NCBI GenBank assembly: GCA_903939515.1
Contig: CAJAHH010000057.1
Span: 1 to 64,000 of the forward strand
Source: an uncultured Verrucomicrobiota bacterium
GTDB taxonomy: Bacteria; Verrucomicrobiota; Verrucomicrobiia; Limisphaerales; UBA9464
Length of the DNA stretch: 64,000 bases
Direction: 5' to 3'
Positions 51,660-60,792 of this stretch are shown piece after piece (within the stretch, counting starts at the first letter, position 1; every line of letters starts with the position of its first letter). A program made the position numbers and the translations under genes. Under the pieces are notes generated by a model, which was not told the origin of the DNA, searched no databases, and saw nothing but the letters and a program-made list of their open reading frames with translations.

Positions 51660-53846
51660 CTACCGGGTAATGCCGACTTGGGTCATTAACCACGCGTACT
51701 CGAAGGAAACCTCCTTCAGCCGGTCGTAGCGTCCGCTGGCCCCGCCGTGTCCGGCGCCCATGTTGCACTTCAACAGCAGCGGCCAGGCATCCGTCTTAAG
51801 GGTGCGGAGTTTGGCCACGTACTTCGCCGGCTCCCAGTACATCACCTGGCTGTCGTTGAGGCCGGTGGTCACCAACATCGCCGGATACGCTCCCGGCTTC
51901 AGGTTGTCATACGGACTGTACGAACGCATGTAGTCGAAGGCGGGCTTCTCGTTGGGATTTCCCCATTCCAAGTACTCACCCACGGTCAGGGGGAGGCTCG
52001 CGTCCATCATGGTGTTTATCACGTCCACGAACGGCACCGCCGAGTGGACCGCCCGGAACAAGTCGGGGCGCAAATTGACCACCGCACCCATGAGTAATCC
52101 CCCGGCACTGCCGCCTTCGATCACCAGACGGTTCGGTGCTGAAATGCGGTTCTTCACCAACCATTCGGCGCAGTCCACGAAGTCGGTGAAGGTGTTCTTC
52201 TTGTGCATGAGCATGCCGTCGTCGTGCCAGGCCTCACCGAGTTCATCGCCGCCGCGGATGTGGGCGATGACAAACACCATGCCACGTTCCACCAGCGACA
52301 GCCGGGCGATGGAGAAGCTGGCATCCATGCCGAGGCCATAAGAGCCGTAGCCATAGAGGAAACACGGCGCGGAGCCATCGAGCTTCACGCCCTTCTTGTA
52401 GACCATCGACAAGGGCACGCGGGTGTTGTCGCGCGCCGTGACCCAGCGCCGCTCGGTGACATAGCCCGAGGGATCATACCCCCCGAGAACCGGGGTGCGT
52501 TTCAGCAACGTAAGACGACCGGTGGCCAGGTCGCAGTCGTAGACGCCCTGAGGCGTGGCCATCGATTGGTAGGTAAGCCGAAAAGCCTTGGCCCCCAGCT
52601 CCGGGGTGCCGGTCGGGTGGGCCGAATACACCGGTTCTCGAAAGGCGACCTCGACCCAATGGGTTGAGTTCTTATTCTGGATTCGCAGGTGGGTCAGCGC
52701 CTCCTTCTGTTCGGCCACCACCAGGTGATCGCGGAACACTTCCAGGCCCTTGAGCAGCACGTCGGCGCGATGCGCAATCACCTCGGTCCACCGCCCGGGT
52801 TCTGCAACCGGGGCACTCACCAGACGGAAGTTCTTGGCGTCCTTGTTGGTTCGCAACAAGAGCACGCCATCGCGATGTTCGAGGTCGTACTTGTGCCCCT
52901 TCTCCCGGGGCAAGACCGGACGGAAGGCCCCCTTCGGATCGGAGGCGGGCAAGATTCGCTGGTCCCAGGTGTCGGTGCTTTGCGAGGAGCAGACGAACCA
53001 CTGATGATCCTTGGTCCGCCCCAGGCCCAGGCCGAACAATTCGTCCTTCTCTTCCATCACCAATTGCGGCCGACCGCCTTCCAGGGACAGTCGCCACAGT
53101 TGGTTGCTCCGTTTGGTCACGGCATCCTCGGTGGTGTAGAGCACAAACGCGCCGTCGGCCGACCATTCGAAGCTGGTGACCCGCTCGGCCAAGGGAGCGG
53201 AAGTCTTCCCGGTAGCGAGGTCTTTGCGGTAGAGGGTGTACTGGCGGAAGCCCGTGACATCGGTGCTGTACAGCAGCGCGGTGCCCGAATCGCTGATCTC
53301 GAAGCCACCGAGTCCGAGGAACGAATGGCCCTGAGCCAAGAGGTTCAAATCAAGCAAAACCTCCTCTGTGGCCTTGGCATCCGAGGCCCCATCTGGCAAC
53401 GCCTTGCGACGGCAATGAATGGCATACTGACGACCCTCTTCGGTCCGAGAGTAGTAGTCATAGGCCCCGCGCCGAAGCGGAACGGTGAGGTCGGTTTGCT
53501 GGATGCGACCCAGCATTTCCTTGTAGAGCAACTCACCAAAGGCCTTGGCCTCTACGGTGCTGGCTTCCATGTAAGCATTCTCCGCTTCCAGGTAGCTAAT
53601 CACCTCCGGGTTGGTTTTTTCGCGGAGCCAGAACCAGGGGTCATTGACTGATTCGCCATGCCAAATCGAACGGTGTTCGTAGGTCTTAGCAACCGGCGGT
53701 TTCGGAGGTTGGAAGTTGGAAGTATCAGCCATGACAACAAGGGATGCGCTCATCCAGCCGGCTCTGAGCAACAGGACGAGACCGGCGGTCTGGGCGCGCA
53801 GCGATCGCCGACCCGGAGTCGCTCGCGCAGTGGAACAGCGCATCAT
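51660..53846 (-). CDS. Oligopeptidase B-like S9 serine peptidase
   Basis: 728 residues; ATG 53732 (MADTSNF) is a possible later start. If the longer form is real, its N-terminus (RRSLRAQTAGLVLLLRAGWM) may act as an export signal. A beta-propeller region precedes the alpha/beta-hydrolase domain, whose triad is visible: Ser in IEGGSAGGLLMG, Asp in TTGLNDSQVMYWEP and His in GAGHGGASGRYD. The order and the YLEAENAYMEA N-terminal motif match oligopeptidase B (protease II), which cleaves short peptides after basic residues. It is divergent from a second S9 peptidase gene. Confidence 0.9.
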   Translation of the reverse strand: MMRCSTARATPGRRSLRAQTAGLVLLLRAGWMSASLVVMADTSNFQPPKPPVAKTYEHRSIWHGESVNDPWFWLREKTNPEVISYLEAENAYMEASTVEAKAFGELLYKEMLGRIQQTDLTVPLRRGAYDYYSRTEEGRQYAIHCRRKALPDGASDAKATEEVLLDLNLLAQGHSFLGLGGFEISDSGTALLYSTDVTGFRQYTLYRKDLATGKTSAPLAERVTSFEWSADGAFVLYTTEDAVTKRSNQLWRLSLEGGRPQLVMEEKDELFGLGLGRTKDHQWFVCSSQSTDTWDQRILPASDPKGAFRPVLPREKGHKYDLEHRDGVLLLRTNKDAKNFRLVSAPVAEPGRWTEVIAHRADVLLKGLEVFRDHLVVAEQKEALTHLRIQNKNSTHWVEVAFREPVYSAHPTGTPELGAKAFRLTYQSMATPQGVYDCDLATGRLTLLKRTPVLGGYDPSGYVTERRWVTARDNTRVPLSMVYKKGVKLDGSAPCFLYGYGSYGLGMDASFSIARLSLVERGMVFVIAHIRGGDELGEAWHDDGMLMHKKNTFTDFVDCAEWLVKNRISAPNRLVIEGGSAGGLLMGAVVNLRPDLFRAVHSAVPFVDVINTMMDASLPLTVGEYLEWGNPNEKPAFDYMRSYSPYDNLKPGAYPAMLVTTGLNDSQVMYWEPAKYVAKLRTLKTDAWPLLLKCNMGAGHGGASGRYDRLKEVSFEYAWLMTQVGITR

Positions 53847-53989
53847 GAATTCAGCCTTGGCCCAGAACCGTCCGCGTGCAAGCCGCGAGGAACCAGAACC
53901 ACTTCCTTCGCCAAGGCCCGACCCATGCGGTCCCCGTGGATGGTGATCCGGGAGTTGCAGTCTCGGGGTTTTGGCACCATCAAATAGCC

Positions 53990-56122
53990 ATGTCGTTGCG
54001 CGTTGCTGCCGCCCTGATTTCCACGGCCCTTGTCGCCACCCTGACCCTGATGAGTGCTCCCCTCCATTACCCTGCCACGTCGAAGAGCAACATCGTGGAC
54101 ACCTACCACGGGGTCCGCGTCGAAGATCCCTACCGCTGGCTGGAGGACGACAACGCTCCGGCGACTCAAGACTGGGTGAAGCGCCAGAACGAGGTCACTT
54201 TCGGTTACCTTCAGGGCATCCCGCAGCGTGAGGGTATTCGCAAACGGATGGCGCAGATCTTCAACTTCGAGCGCTTCGGGGTGCCCTCCAAGCAAGGCAA
54301 CCGATACTTCTTCAGCCGCAATGACGGACTGCAAAATCAGAGTGTTTGGTACACCACCCCCCGTCTGGATGCCGAACCCACCGTCTTGCTCGACCCGAAC
54401 AAACTCAGCACCGACGGCACCGTCGCCATCGGCCGGTTGGAACCGTCCGAAGACGGCAGCAAGGTCGCCTATCAATTCTCAAAGAGCGGCAGCGACTGGC
54501 AGGAAATTCGCATCCGCGACGTGGCCACTGGCCAGGAACTGCCCGACCGCCTCGAATGGGTGAAGTTCTCGGGCATTTCGTGGGCCAAGGATGGCTCGGG
54601 CTTTTATTATTCCCGCTACGACGTCCCGAAACCCGGAGCCGCGCTGACCGCAGTGAATGAGTTTCAGAAAATCTATTTTCACACCGTCGGGATGGCACAA
54701 TCGACCGACCGTCTCGTGTACGAGCGCAAGGACCAAGCCAAGTGGGGATTGGGCGCGAGCGTGTCCGACGATGGCCACTACCTGCTGATCTCGGTCAGCC
54801 AAGGCACCGATACACGGAACCGTTTCTTCTATCAGGATTTGCAGAAGGCCGGCTCGCCGGTCGTCGAATTGCTGAACGACTTCGATGCCAGCTACAACTT
54901 CGTGGGCAATGACGGCCCGGTGTTCTGGTTCCTCACCGATCTGAAGGCCCCGCGCGGTCGCCTCATCGCCATCGACACCCGCACTCCCGAACGCACCGCC
55001 TGGAAAGAACTCATCCCGCAATCGGAGGCCACGCTCACTCAAGTCAGCGTGTTGGGTGAACGCTTTGTCTGCGACACCTTGCGCGACGCCCGGTCCGAAG
55101 TGCGCATCCACCAGCTCAACGGGGCCTTCGAAAAGGCGCTAGAACTCCCCGGCATTGGCAGCGCCTCGGGCTTCGGCGGAAAACGGGAAGACACCGAAAC
55201 CTTCTTCGGCTTCACCAGCTTCACCGTGCCGGGACGCATCTACCGCTACGACTTCAAGACCGGGCAAAGCACTCTCTGGAAGCAGCCCAAGGTGGCGTTC
55301 CAACCCGATGACTTCGAGACCCGACAAGTGTGGGTCACCAGCAAGGACGGCGTGAAGGTGCCCATGTTCATCACCCACAAAAAGGGTCTCAAGCCCAACG
55401 GTCACACACCCACGCTCTTGTACGGCTACGGCGGATTCAATATTTCGCTCACGCCGACCTTTAGCGTGGGCAACCTGGTCTGGCTCGAAATGGGCGGCAT
55501 TTACGCGGTGCCCAACTTGCGCGGCGGCGGCGAATATGGCGAAGAGTGGCACCAGGCCGGCACGAAGCTCCGCAAGCAGAACGTCTTCAACGACTTCATC
55601 GCCTCGGCCGAGTGGCTGATCCAACAGGGCTGGACCTCGCCGAAGCAGTTGGCCATCCAAGGCGGCTCCAATGGCGGCCTGCTCGTCGGGGCCTGCATGA
55701 CCCAGCGTCCGGAGTTGTACGGAGCGTGCCTGCCGGCCGTTGGAGTCATGGACATGCTCCGCTTCCATAAATTCACCATCGGCTGGGCTTGGACCAGCGA
55801 CTACGGATCGAGCGAAAGCGAAAACGAGTTCAAGGCACTGTACGCCTACTCGCCCTACCACAACCTCAAGCCGAAGACCGCCTACCCGCCCACGATGGTC
55901 ACCACCGGCGACCATGACGACCGCGTCGTGCCCGCCCACAGCTTCAAGTTCGCCGCGCGCCTCCAAGAGGTTCACACCGGGCCGAATCCGGTGCTCATCC
56001 GCATTGACGTCAAGGCGGGCCATGGCGCGGGCAAGCCCGTCTCCAAACAAATCGAAGAACGCGCCGATCAACTGGCCTTCCTCGCTCATCAATTCGATGT
56101 TCCGGCACCGAAAGCTCCCTGA
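53990..56122 (+). CDS. Prolyl oligopeptidase (S9A)
   Basis: 710 residues from ATG 53990, which starts a signal peptide-like segment (MSLRVAAALISTALVATLTL); an upstream frame from 53876 lacks family similarity. VEDPYRWLEDDNAPATQDWV is the family's N-terminal motif. The seven-bladed propeller covers about 70-420. The hydrolase domain has Ser in IQGGSNGGLLVGACM, Asp in TTGDHDDRVVPAHSFKF and His in KAGHGAGKPVSK. The enzyme cleaves short peptides after proline, probably in the periplasm. It is followed closely (38 nt) by mtnP. Confidence 0.92.
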   Translation: MSLRVAAALISTALVATLTLMSAPLHYPATSKSNIVDTYHGVRVEDPYRWLEDDNAPATQDWVKRQNEVTFGYLQGIPQREGIRKRMAQIFNFERFGVPSKQGNRYFFSRNDGLQNQSVWYTTPRLDAEPTVLLDPNKLSTDGTVAIGRLEPSEDGSKVAYQFSKSGSDWQEIRIRDVATGQELPDRLEWVKFSGISWAKDGSGFYYSRYDVPKPGAALTAVNEFQKIYFHTVGMAQSTDRLVYERKDQAKWGLGASVSDDGHYLLISVSQGTDTRNRFFYQDLQKAGSPVVELLNDFDASYNFVGNDGPVFWFLTDLKAPRGRLIAIDTRTPERTAWKELIPQSEATLTQVSVLGERFVCDTLRDARSEVRIHQLNGAFEKALELPGIGSASGFGGKREDTETFFGFTSFTVPGRIYRYDFKTGQSTLWKQPKVAFQPDDFETRQVWVTSKDGVKVPMFITHKKGLKPNGHTPTLLYGYGGFNISLTPTFSVGNLVWLEMGGIYAVPNLRGGGEYGEEWHQAGTKLRKQNVFNDFIASAEWLIQQGWTSPKQLAIQGGSNGGLLVGACMTQRPELYGACLPAVGVMDMLRFHKFTIGWAWTSDYGSSESENEFKALYAYSPYHNLKPKTAYPPTMVTTGDHDDRVVPAHSFKFAARLQEVHTGPNPVLIRIDVKAGHGAGKPVSKQIEERADQLAFLAHQFDVPAPKAP

Positions 56123-56160
56123 ATCGAACCTCTTTCCGGCCTGAATCCCTCTATTTTTCT

Positions 56161-57024
56161 ATGACTCCCCATCGCATCGGCATCATCGGCGGCAGCGGAC
56201 TCTACTCCATCGAAGGCTTTACCCGGCAGAAATGGGTGAAGGTGAAGACTCCCTTTGGCGATCCTTCCGACGCCTTTCTCACGGGCGAACTGGCTGGCCG
56301 TGAGGTGGTATTTTTGCCGCGCCACGCACGCGGCCACCGGATCCTGCCGGGAGAGCTGAACCACCGGGCCAACCTCTGGGCGATGAAGAAGCTCGGCGTG
56401 CAGTGGATCATTAGCGTCAGCGCCGTCGGCTCGCTGCAAGCCAAGCTCAAGCCGTGCGACATCGTACTCGTGGACCAGTTCATCGACCGCACCAAGCGCC
56501 CGGCCGAGCATTCCTTCTTCGGCCGTGGCATCGTGGCCCACATCGCCTTTGCTGATCCGATTTGCGAAGAATTGCGCCAGTTGCTGCACAAGGCAGCCAA
56601 GGCCGAGAAGGGCCGCGTCCACAATGGCGGCACCTATGTGAACATGGAGGGACCTGCCTTCAGCACCCGCGCCGAATCGCTGGCCAACCACCGTGACGGC
56701 TACGAGGTGATCGGCATGACCAACCTGGGTGAAGCCAAGTGCGCCCGCGAGGCCGAGATCGCCTACGCCACGATGGCCATGGTCACCGACTACGACTGCT
56801 GGAAGGTCGACGAGGCCCACGTGACCTTGGATATGGTCATCGCCAACCTCCACCGCAACGCCGGTCAGGCCAAGGCCATCTTGTCACGGGTCATACCCAC
56901 CCTGCCCACCGAACCGAACTGGCCCTGCCATGACGCCCTGCGCAATGCGATCATGACCGAGAAATCGCTCTGGCCGGCGGCGACCAGCAAGGCCCTGGGG
57001 CCGATACTTCAGAAATACCTCTGA
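56161..57024 (+). CDS. mtnP: S-methyl-5'-thioadenosine phosphorylase
   Basis: 287 residues. The purine nucleoside phosphorylase type-2 fold is shown by IGIIGGSGLYSIEGF, the phosphate-binding LPRHARGHRILPGELNHRAN, the substrate loop NMEGPAFSTRAES and the adenine-recognition region TDYDCWKVDEAHV. It splits methylthioadenosine into adenine and 5-methylthioribose-1-phosphate in the methionine salvage pathway. No other salvage gene is present in the window. Confidence 0.95.
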   Translation: MTPHRIGIIGGSGLYSIEGFTRQKWVKVKTPFGDPSDAFLTGELAGREVVFLPRHARGHRILPGELNHRANLWAMKKLGVQWIISVSAVGSLQAKLKPCDIVLVDQFIDRTKRPAEHSFFGRGIVAHIAFADPICEELRQLLHKAAKAEKGRVHNGGTYVNMEGPAFSTRAESLANHRDGYEVIGMTNLGEAKCAREAEIAYATMAMVTDYDCWKVDEAHVTLDMVIANLHRNAGQAKAILSRVIPTLPTEPNWPCHDALRNAIMTEKSLWPAATSKALGPILQKYL

Positions 57025-57155
57025 GCCCAGAGCCCGTTTAGCCTGACACCGCCTGAGCCTGACACCCACTGAGCACCCTGCCCCCTGATCCAGAAAAGGC
57101 CCTCGGAGGTGCTGCACCGGGAGCCGTCGCTCAGGCCACAGCCATCGCAAGCCCT

Positions 57156-59924
57156 GTGCTTCCGGTGATCCACGACTGGTTCGCTCGCCGGCACGGGCAG
57201 CCCACTCCGATCCAGGCGGCGGCTTGGCCCGTGATCGCGGAGGGGCGGCACCTGCTCATCGTGTCGCCCACGGGCACGGGCAAGACCCTCGCGGCATTCC
57301 TGGGGGTCCTGGATGCGTTGGCCCAAGAGCACGCCGAGGGTCGCCTCGGAGAATCGCTCCGCTGCCTTTACGTCTCACCGCTTCGGGCGCTGGGCTATGA
57401 CCTAGCCAAGAACCTCCAGGCGCCGTTGCAGGAAATCTATGGCGAGACCAGCCCGATCCGGATCGGCCTCCGCTCCGGCGACACGAGCACCACCGAACGC
57501 CAGCGCCAGTTCAACCACCCGCCCCACCTGCTGCTCACCACGCCTGAGAGCCTCTGCCTGATGCTCAGCCAGGAGAAGTGGCTACCAAAGCTTGCCACGG
57601 TGCGCTGGATCATCATCGATGAATTGCACGCGCTCGCAGAGAACAAGCGGGGCGCCCAACTGACCCTCACGCTGGAACGACTCGAACAGGTCATTGCCTC
57701 GTCCCTGTCTGCTTCTGGAGCTTCAAGCGGGACGTCTGACCCCAGCCATCGGGCTCCCCTCCTTCAGCGCATCGGACTTTCCGCCACCGTGCACCCGCGC
57801 GAAGACGCCGCCGCCTTCCTTGGAGGCACCGGTCGGGATGTCTCGATCATCGAAGCCCCGACGGCCAAACGGATGGATTTGCGAGTGTATTGCCCGCTTC
57901 AACGCGATCCGTATCCCAAGGCAGGATTTACCGGACAGCGCCTCATCCGCGAGTTGGCTAAACTCGTTACTTCGAACCGCACGACCTTGGTGTTCACCAA
58001 CACCCGCAGCGGTGCCGAATCGGCCACCTACTGGCTCAAGGAGCAAGTGCCTGAGCTTGCAGACCGCATCGAATGCCACCATGCCTCGCTCGACCGCGAA
58101 CTGCGCCTCGACGTCGAAGACCGGCTCAAGCGCGGCGAACTGCGGGCCGTGGTTTGTTCCACCTCCCTCGAACTGGGGATTGATATCGGGAGCATCGATC
58201 TGGTCGTACTGTTGGCCACGCCGAAGGGAGTCGCCCGAGCCTTGCAACGGGTGGGGCGCGCGGGGCACAGCATTCATGAGGTGAGCCGCGGATTGCTCAT
58301 GGCCACCAACGTCGGCGACTTGGTGGAATGCTGCGCCACCGCCTTGTTGGCTCGCGCGGGGCACCTCGACCGCATTCGCATCCCCGAAGCTCCGCTCGAC
58401 GTGCTGGCCCAGCACCTGATGGGTTTGGCCTGCGTTGCCACGTGGTCGCGCGACGACGCCTACCAACACGTTAAACAAGCCTACCCCTACCGAAACCTCA
58501 GCCGACCCGATTTCGATGCGGTGCTCGATTTCCTAGCCGGCGGCGGCGAGTCCCTCCGCCAGCAGTACACCGATCTCTTCGGCAAAATCCACCTCGAGGC
58601 CGATACCTTCGAAGTGCGCTCCGGACCCGCCCGGCGGGACTTCCTTCAAAATATTGGCACCATTTCCAGCGAGGGCGTGGTGCAGGTGCTCTTGCGCAAC
58701 ACGCGGATCGGCTCCATCGAAGAGGGCTTCTTCCGACGCCTGCGCATCGGAGATGTCTTCGCCCTGGCTGGCCGAGCCCTCCGCGTGGAACGGACCGGAG
58801 CCATGGAGTGCACCGTGACCCGGGCCGATGGTAGCACCCCCACGGTTCCACGCTGGGGCACCAACAAGTTCCCGTTGGCCAACCGCGTGGCCCGCGAAAT
58901 CCGGAGTTTCCGCCGTGAATTGCGCGAACGCTTCGAAGCAGGCCAAGCGGCCGGTTCACTTCAAGATTGGATCGCCCGACGCCTCGACTGCGGGCCCACC
59001 AACGCGGCCGTAATCCATCGGGTCCATGCGGCGCAACACGGGATCAGCGAAATTCCCACCGACCAATTTCTGCTGGTAGAAACCTTTCTCGAAATCACAG
59101 AACCGGCAGCAGCTCCCCCGCCCAAATCTCCGGCCCGACGACGACGCGAGGCCTCGCCCTCCACCACAGAACCTGGACAACTGGCCATGGCCAGCGTTTG
59201 GCTGGAGGCTCAGGCACGCTCCCCGGCTCGTCCCACCCAAACTCCTCCAAGACCGGTTTCACTGGGATCGGCTTCGACAACGACTCGCCGCCACCTCTTC
59301 TTCCACGCGCTCGTCGGGCGCGCGGCCAATGAGGCCCTGGGACGGGTGATCGGCCTGCGCCTGGGACGACTGCGCGGCGGCAACACCGTGACCACAGCTG
59401 ACGACTACGGCTTCGTGCTCACCGTGTCGGCCGACCAACCCCTCAGCGCGGACGATCTCCCCGCCCTGTTGTCCCCGGAAGGGTTCCATGAAGACCTCCT
59501 GGCCTCGCTGCACAAATCCGATCTCCTCAAATACCATTTCCGGAACGCCGCCCAAACCGGGCTCATGGTGTACCGCAACCATTTCGGCGCCGAAAAGTCC
59601 GTGAAGAAAGTTCAGTGGAGTGCCGAGGTAATTTTCAACGTGCTCGAACAACACGAACCCCAGCACGTGCTGCTGCGGGAAGCGCGTCGGGACGCCTTGC
59701 ATGGTTTCCTCGACGGCGAGCGGGCCGAAGCCTTCCTCACCGATTTGCGCGACCAACAGCGCCCCATCCGCCTGCGCGAAGTCCCGATGGTTTCTCCGCT
59801 GGCCTTCGGTATGTACGCCACGAAGATTCGTGAAGCACTCATGGTGGAAGATCCGCAGGAGACCCTGGAGCGGCTTTATCACCATTGGTGGGCCAAACTT
59901 GAAGGAGCTCAGACCGGCTCGTAG
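57156..59924 (+). CDS. Lhr-like ATP-dependent DEXH-box helicase
   Basis: 922 residues from GTG 57156. Helicase motifs: Q-motif PTPIQAAAWP, Walker A SPTGTGKTLAAF, Ia YVSPLRALGYDL, II IIIDELHALAENKRG, III SATVHP, then in the second RecA domain FTNTRSGAESATYWL, HHASLDRE, ELGIDIGSIDLV and QRVGRAGHS. Winged-helix and Lhr-core C-terminal regions follow, separated by a Pro/Ser/Arg-rich, probably disordered linker at about 650-705. Lhr family helicases translocate 3' to 5' on single-stranded DNA and act in DNA repair. No ligase or nuclease partner of the ligase-associated subfamily is adjacent. Confidence 0.9.
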   Translation: MLPVIHDWFARRHGQPTPIQAAAWPVIAEGRHLLIVSPTGTGKTLAAFLGVLDALAQEHAEGRLGESLRCLYVSPLRALGYDLAKNLQAPLQEIYGETSPIRIGLRSGDTSTTERQRQFNHPPHLLLTTPESLCLMLSQEKWLPKLATVRWIIIDELHALAENKRGAQLTLTLERLEQVIASSLSASGASSGTSDPSHRAPLLQRIGLSATVHPREDAAAFLGGTGRDVSIIEAPTAKRMDLRVYCPLQRDPYPKAGFTGQRLIRELAKLVTSNRTTLVFTNTRSGAESATYWLKEQVPELADRIECHHASLDRELRLDVEDRLKRGELRAVVCSTSLELGIDIGSIDLVVLLATPKGVARALQRVGRAGHSIHEVSRGLLMATNVGDLVECCATALLARAGHLDRIRIPEAPLDVLAQHLMGLACVATWSRDDAYQHVKQAYPYRNLSRPDFDAVLDFLAGGGESLRQQYTDLFGKIHLEADTFEVRSGPARRDFLQNIGTISSEGVVQVLLRNTRIGSIEEGFFRRLRIGDVFALAGRALRVERTGAMECTVTRADGSTPTVPRWGTNKFPLANRVAREIRSFRRELRERFEAGQAAGSLQDWIARRLDCGPTNAAVIHRVHAAQHGISEIPTDQFLLVETFLEITEPAAAPPPKSPARRRREASPSTTEPGQLAMASVWLEAQARSPARPTQTPPRPVSLGSASTTTRRHLFFHALVGRAANEALGRVIGLRLGRLRGGNTVTTADDYGFVLTVSADQPLSADDLPALLSPEGFHEDLLASLHKSDLLKYHFRNAAQTGLMVYRNHFGAEKSVKKVQWSAEVIFNVLEQHEPQHVLLREARRDALHGFLDGERAEAFLTDLRDQQRPIRLREVPMVSPLAFGMYATKIREALMVEDPQETLERLYHHWWAKLEGAQTGS

Positions 59925-59992
59925 ATTGGCCACCGGCGTCGATGTCGGGAGCTCAATCCGAGAATCCGCAACACCGTCCCCATGTCTCCACC

Positions 59993-60526
59993 ATGCCGAT
60001 TTACGAATTCGCCTGCCCCAAGTGCCGCAAGGTCTACAGCTTTCTCAGCAAGCGCGTCGCACCGTCGCACACACCGGCGTGTCCCAAGTGCGGCAGCAAA
60101 CGTTTGACCAAAGAAATCAGCCGGTTTGCTTTTCTCAACGGCGCACCAGAACCCGCAGCCACCGGCGACGGCGGCGAAGGCATTGACCCCTCGGGCGAAC
60201 CGGGGATGGAAGAAGCGGGCATGCCCAACATGGATGATCCGCGGATCGCGAGGGCCATGTCGGAGATGGAACGCGACATGGACCATCTCGACGAAAACAA
60301 CCCCAAGCACATGGCTCACTTGTTACGGAAGATGAAGGACATCCTCCCCTCGGGATCTGTGCCCAAGGATTTCGAAGTGGCCCTCAAACGCCTCGAAGCC
60401 GGCGAAGACCCCGAAAAAATCGAAGCCGACATGGGCGACGTGCTCGGCGACCTCATGGGCGGCGAAGACGGCCCCGGCGGCGGCGGCGGCAGTTACTCCA
60501 AAGACCCAGGCCTGTACGATTACTAG
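59993..60526 (+). CDS. FmdB-type zinc-ribbon protein
   Basis: 177 residues from ATG 59993, where the product begins MPIYEFACPKC, the canonical FmdB start; an upstream frame from 59942 is not conserved. Two CPKC pairs (CPKCRKVYSF and CPKCGSKRL) form a single zinc ribbon. The rest is acidic and helical, with a segment (about 75-130) rich in Met, Glu and Asp (MSEMERDMDHLDENN), and a Gly-rich tail before LYDY. The C-terminal extension is longer than in minimal FmdB proteins. Its precise role is unknown; nucleic-acid or protein binding is likely. Confidence 0.85.
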   Translation: MPIYEFACPKCRKVYSFLSKRVAPSHTPACPKCGSKRLTKEISRFAFLNGAPEPAATGDGGEGIDPSGEPGMEEAGMPNMDDPRIARAMSEMERDMDHLDENNPKHMAHLLRKMKDILPSGSVPKDFEVALKRLEAGEDPEKIEADMGDVLGDLMGGEDGPGGGGGSYSKDPGLYDY

Positions 60527-60792
60527 AGCCTGCGAGATCGCTGACTGATGACGAGGAGCTAAACCATCGGCCAGCCGGATCGCAGTCATGGCCTGCCGGG
60601 ACGTGAGCAGTACTCAGCGTGCGGATTCGAGACGGTTCGCGCAGGCGATGCAGGCGGAGGCCAGAGAAAGGCCGCTCTGGATGCGCGGCGATCCGGGTTG
60701 CGAAGGGTCCACTGGGTGGGCGGGAGGGTCGGTCGCCGAATCGTTCGAATTTCGGCTCGCGATCAGTAGGGCTCGCTTTCCAAGCTGGGGCT

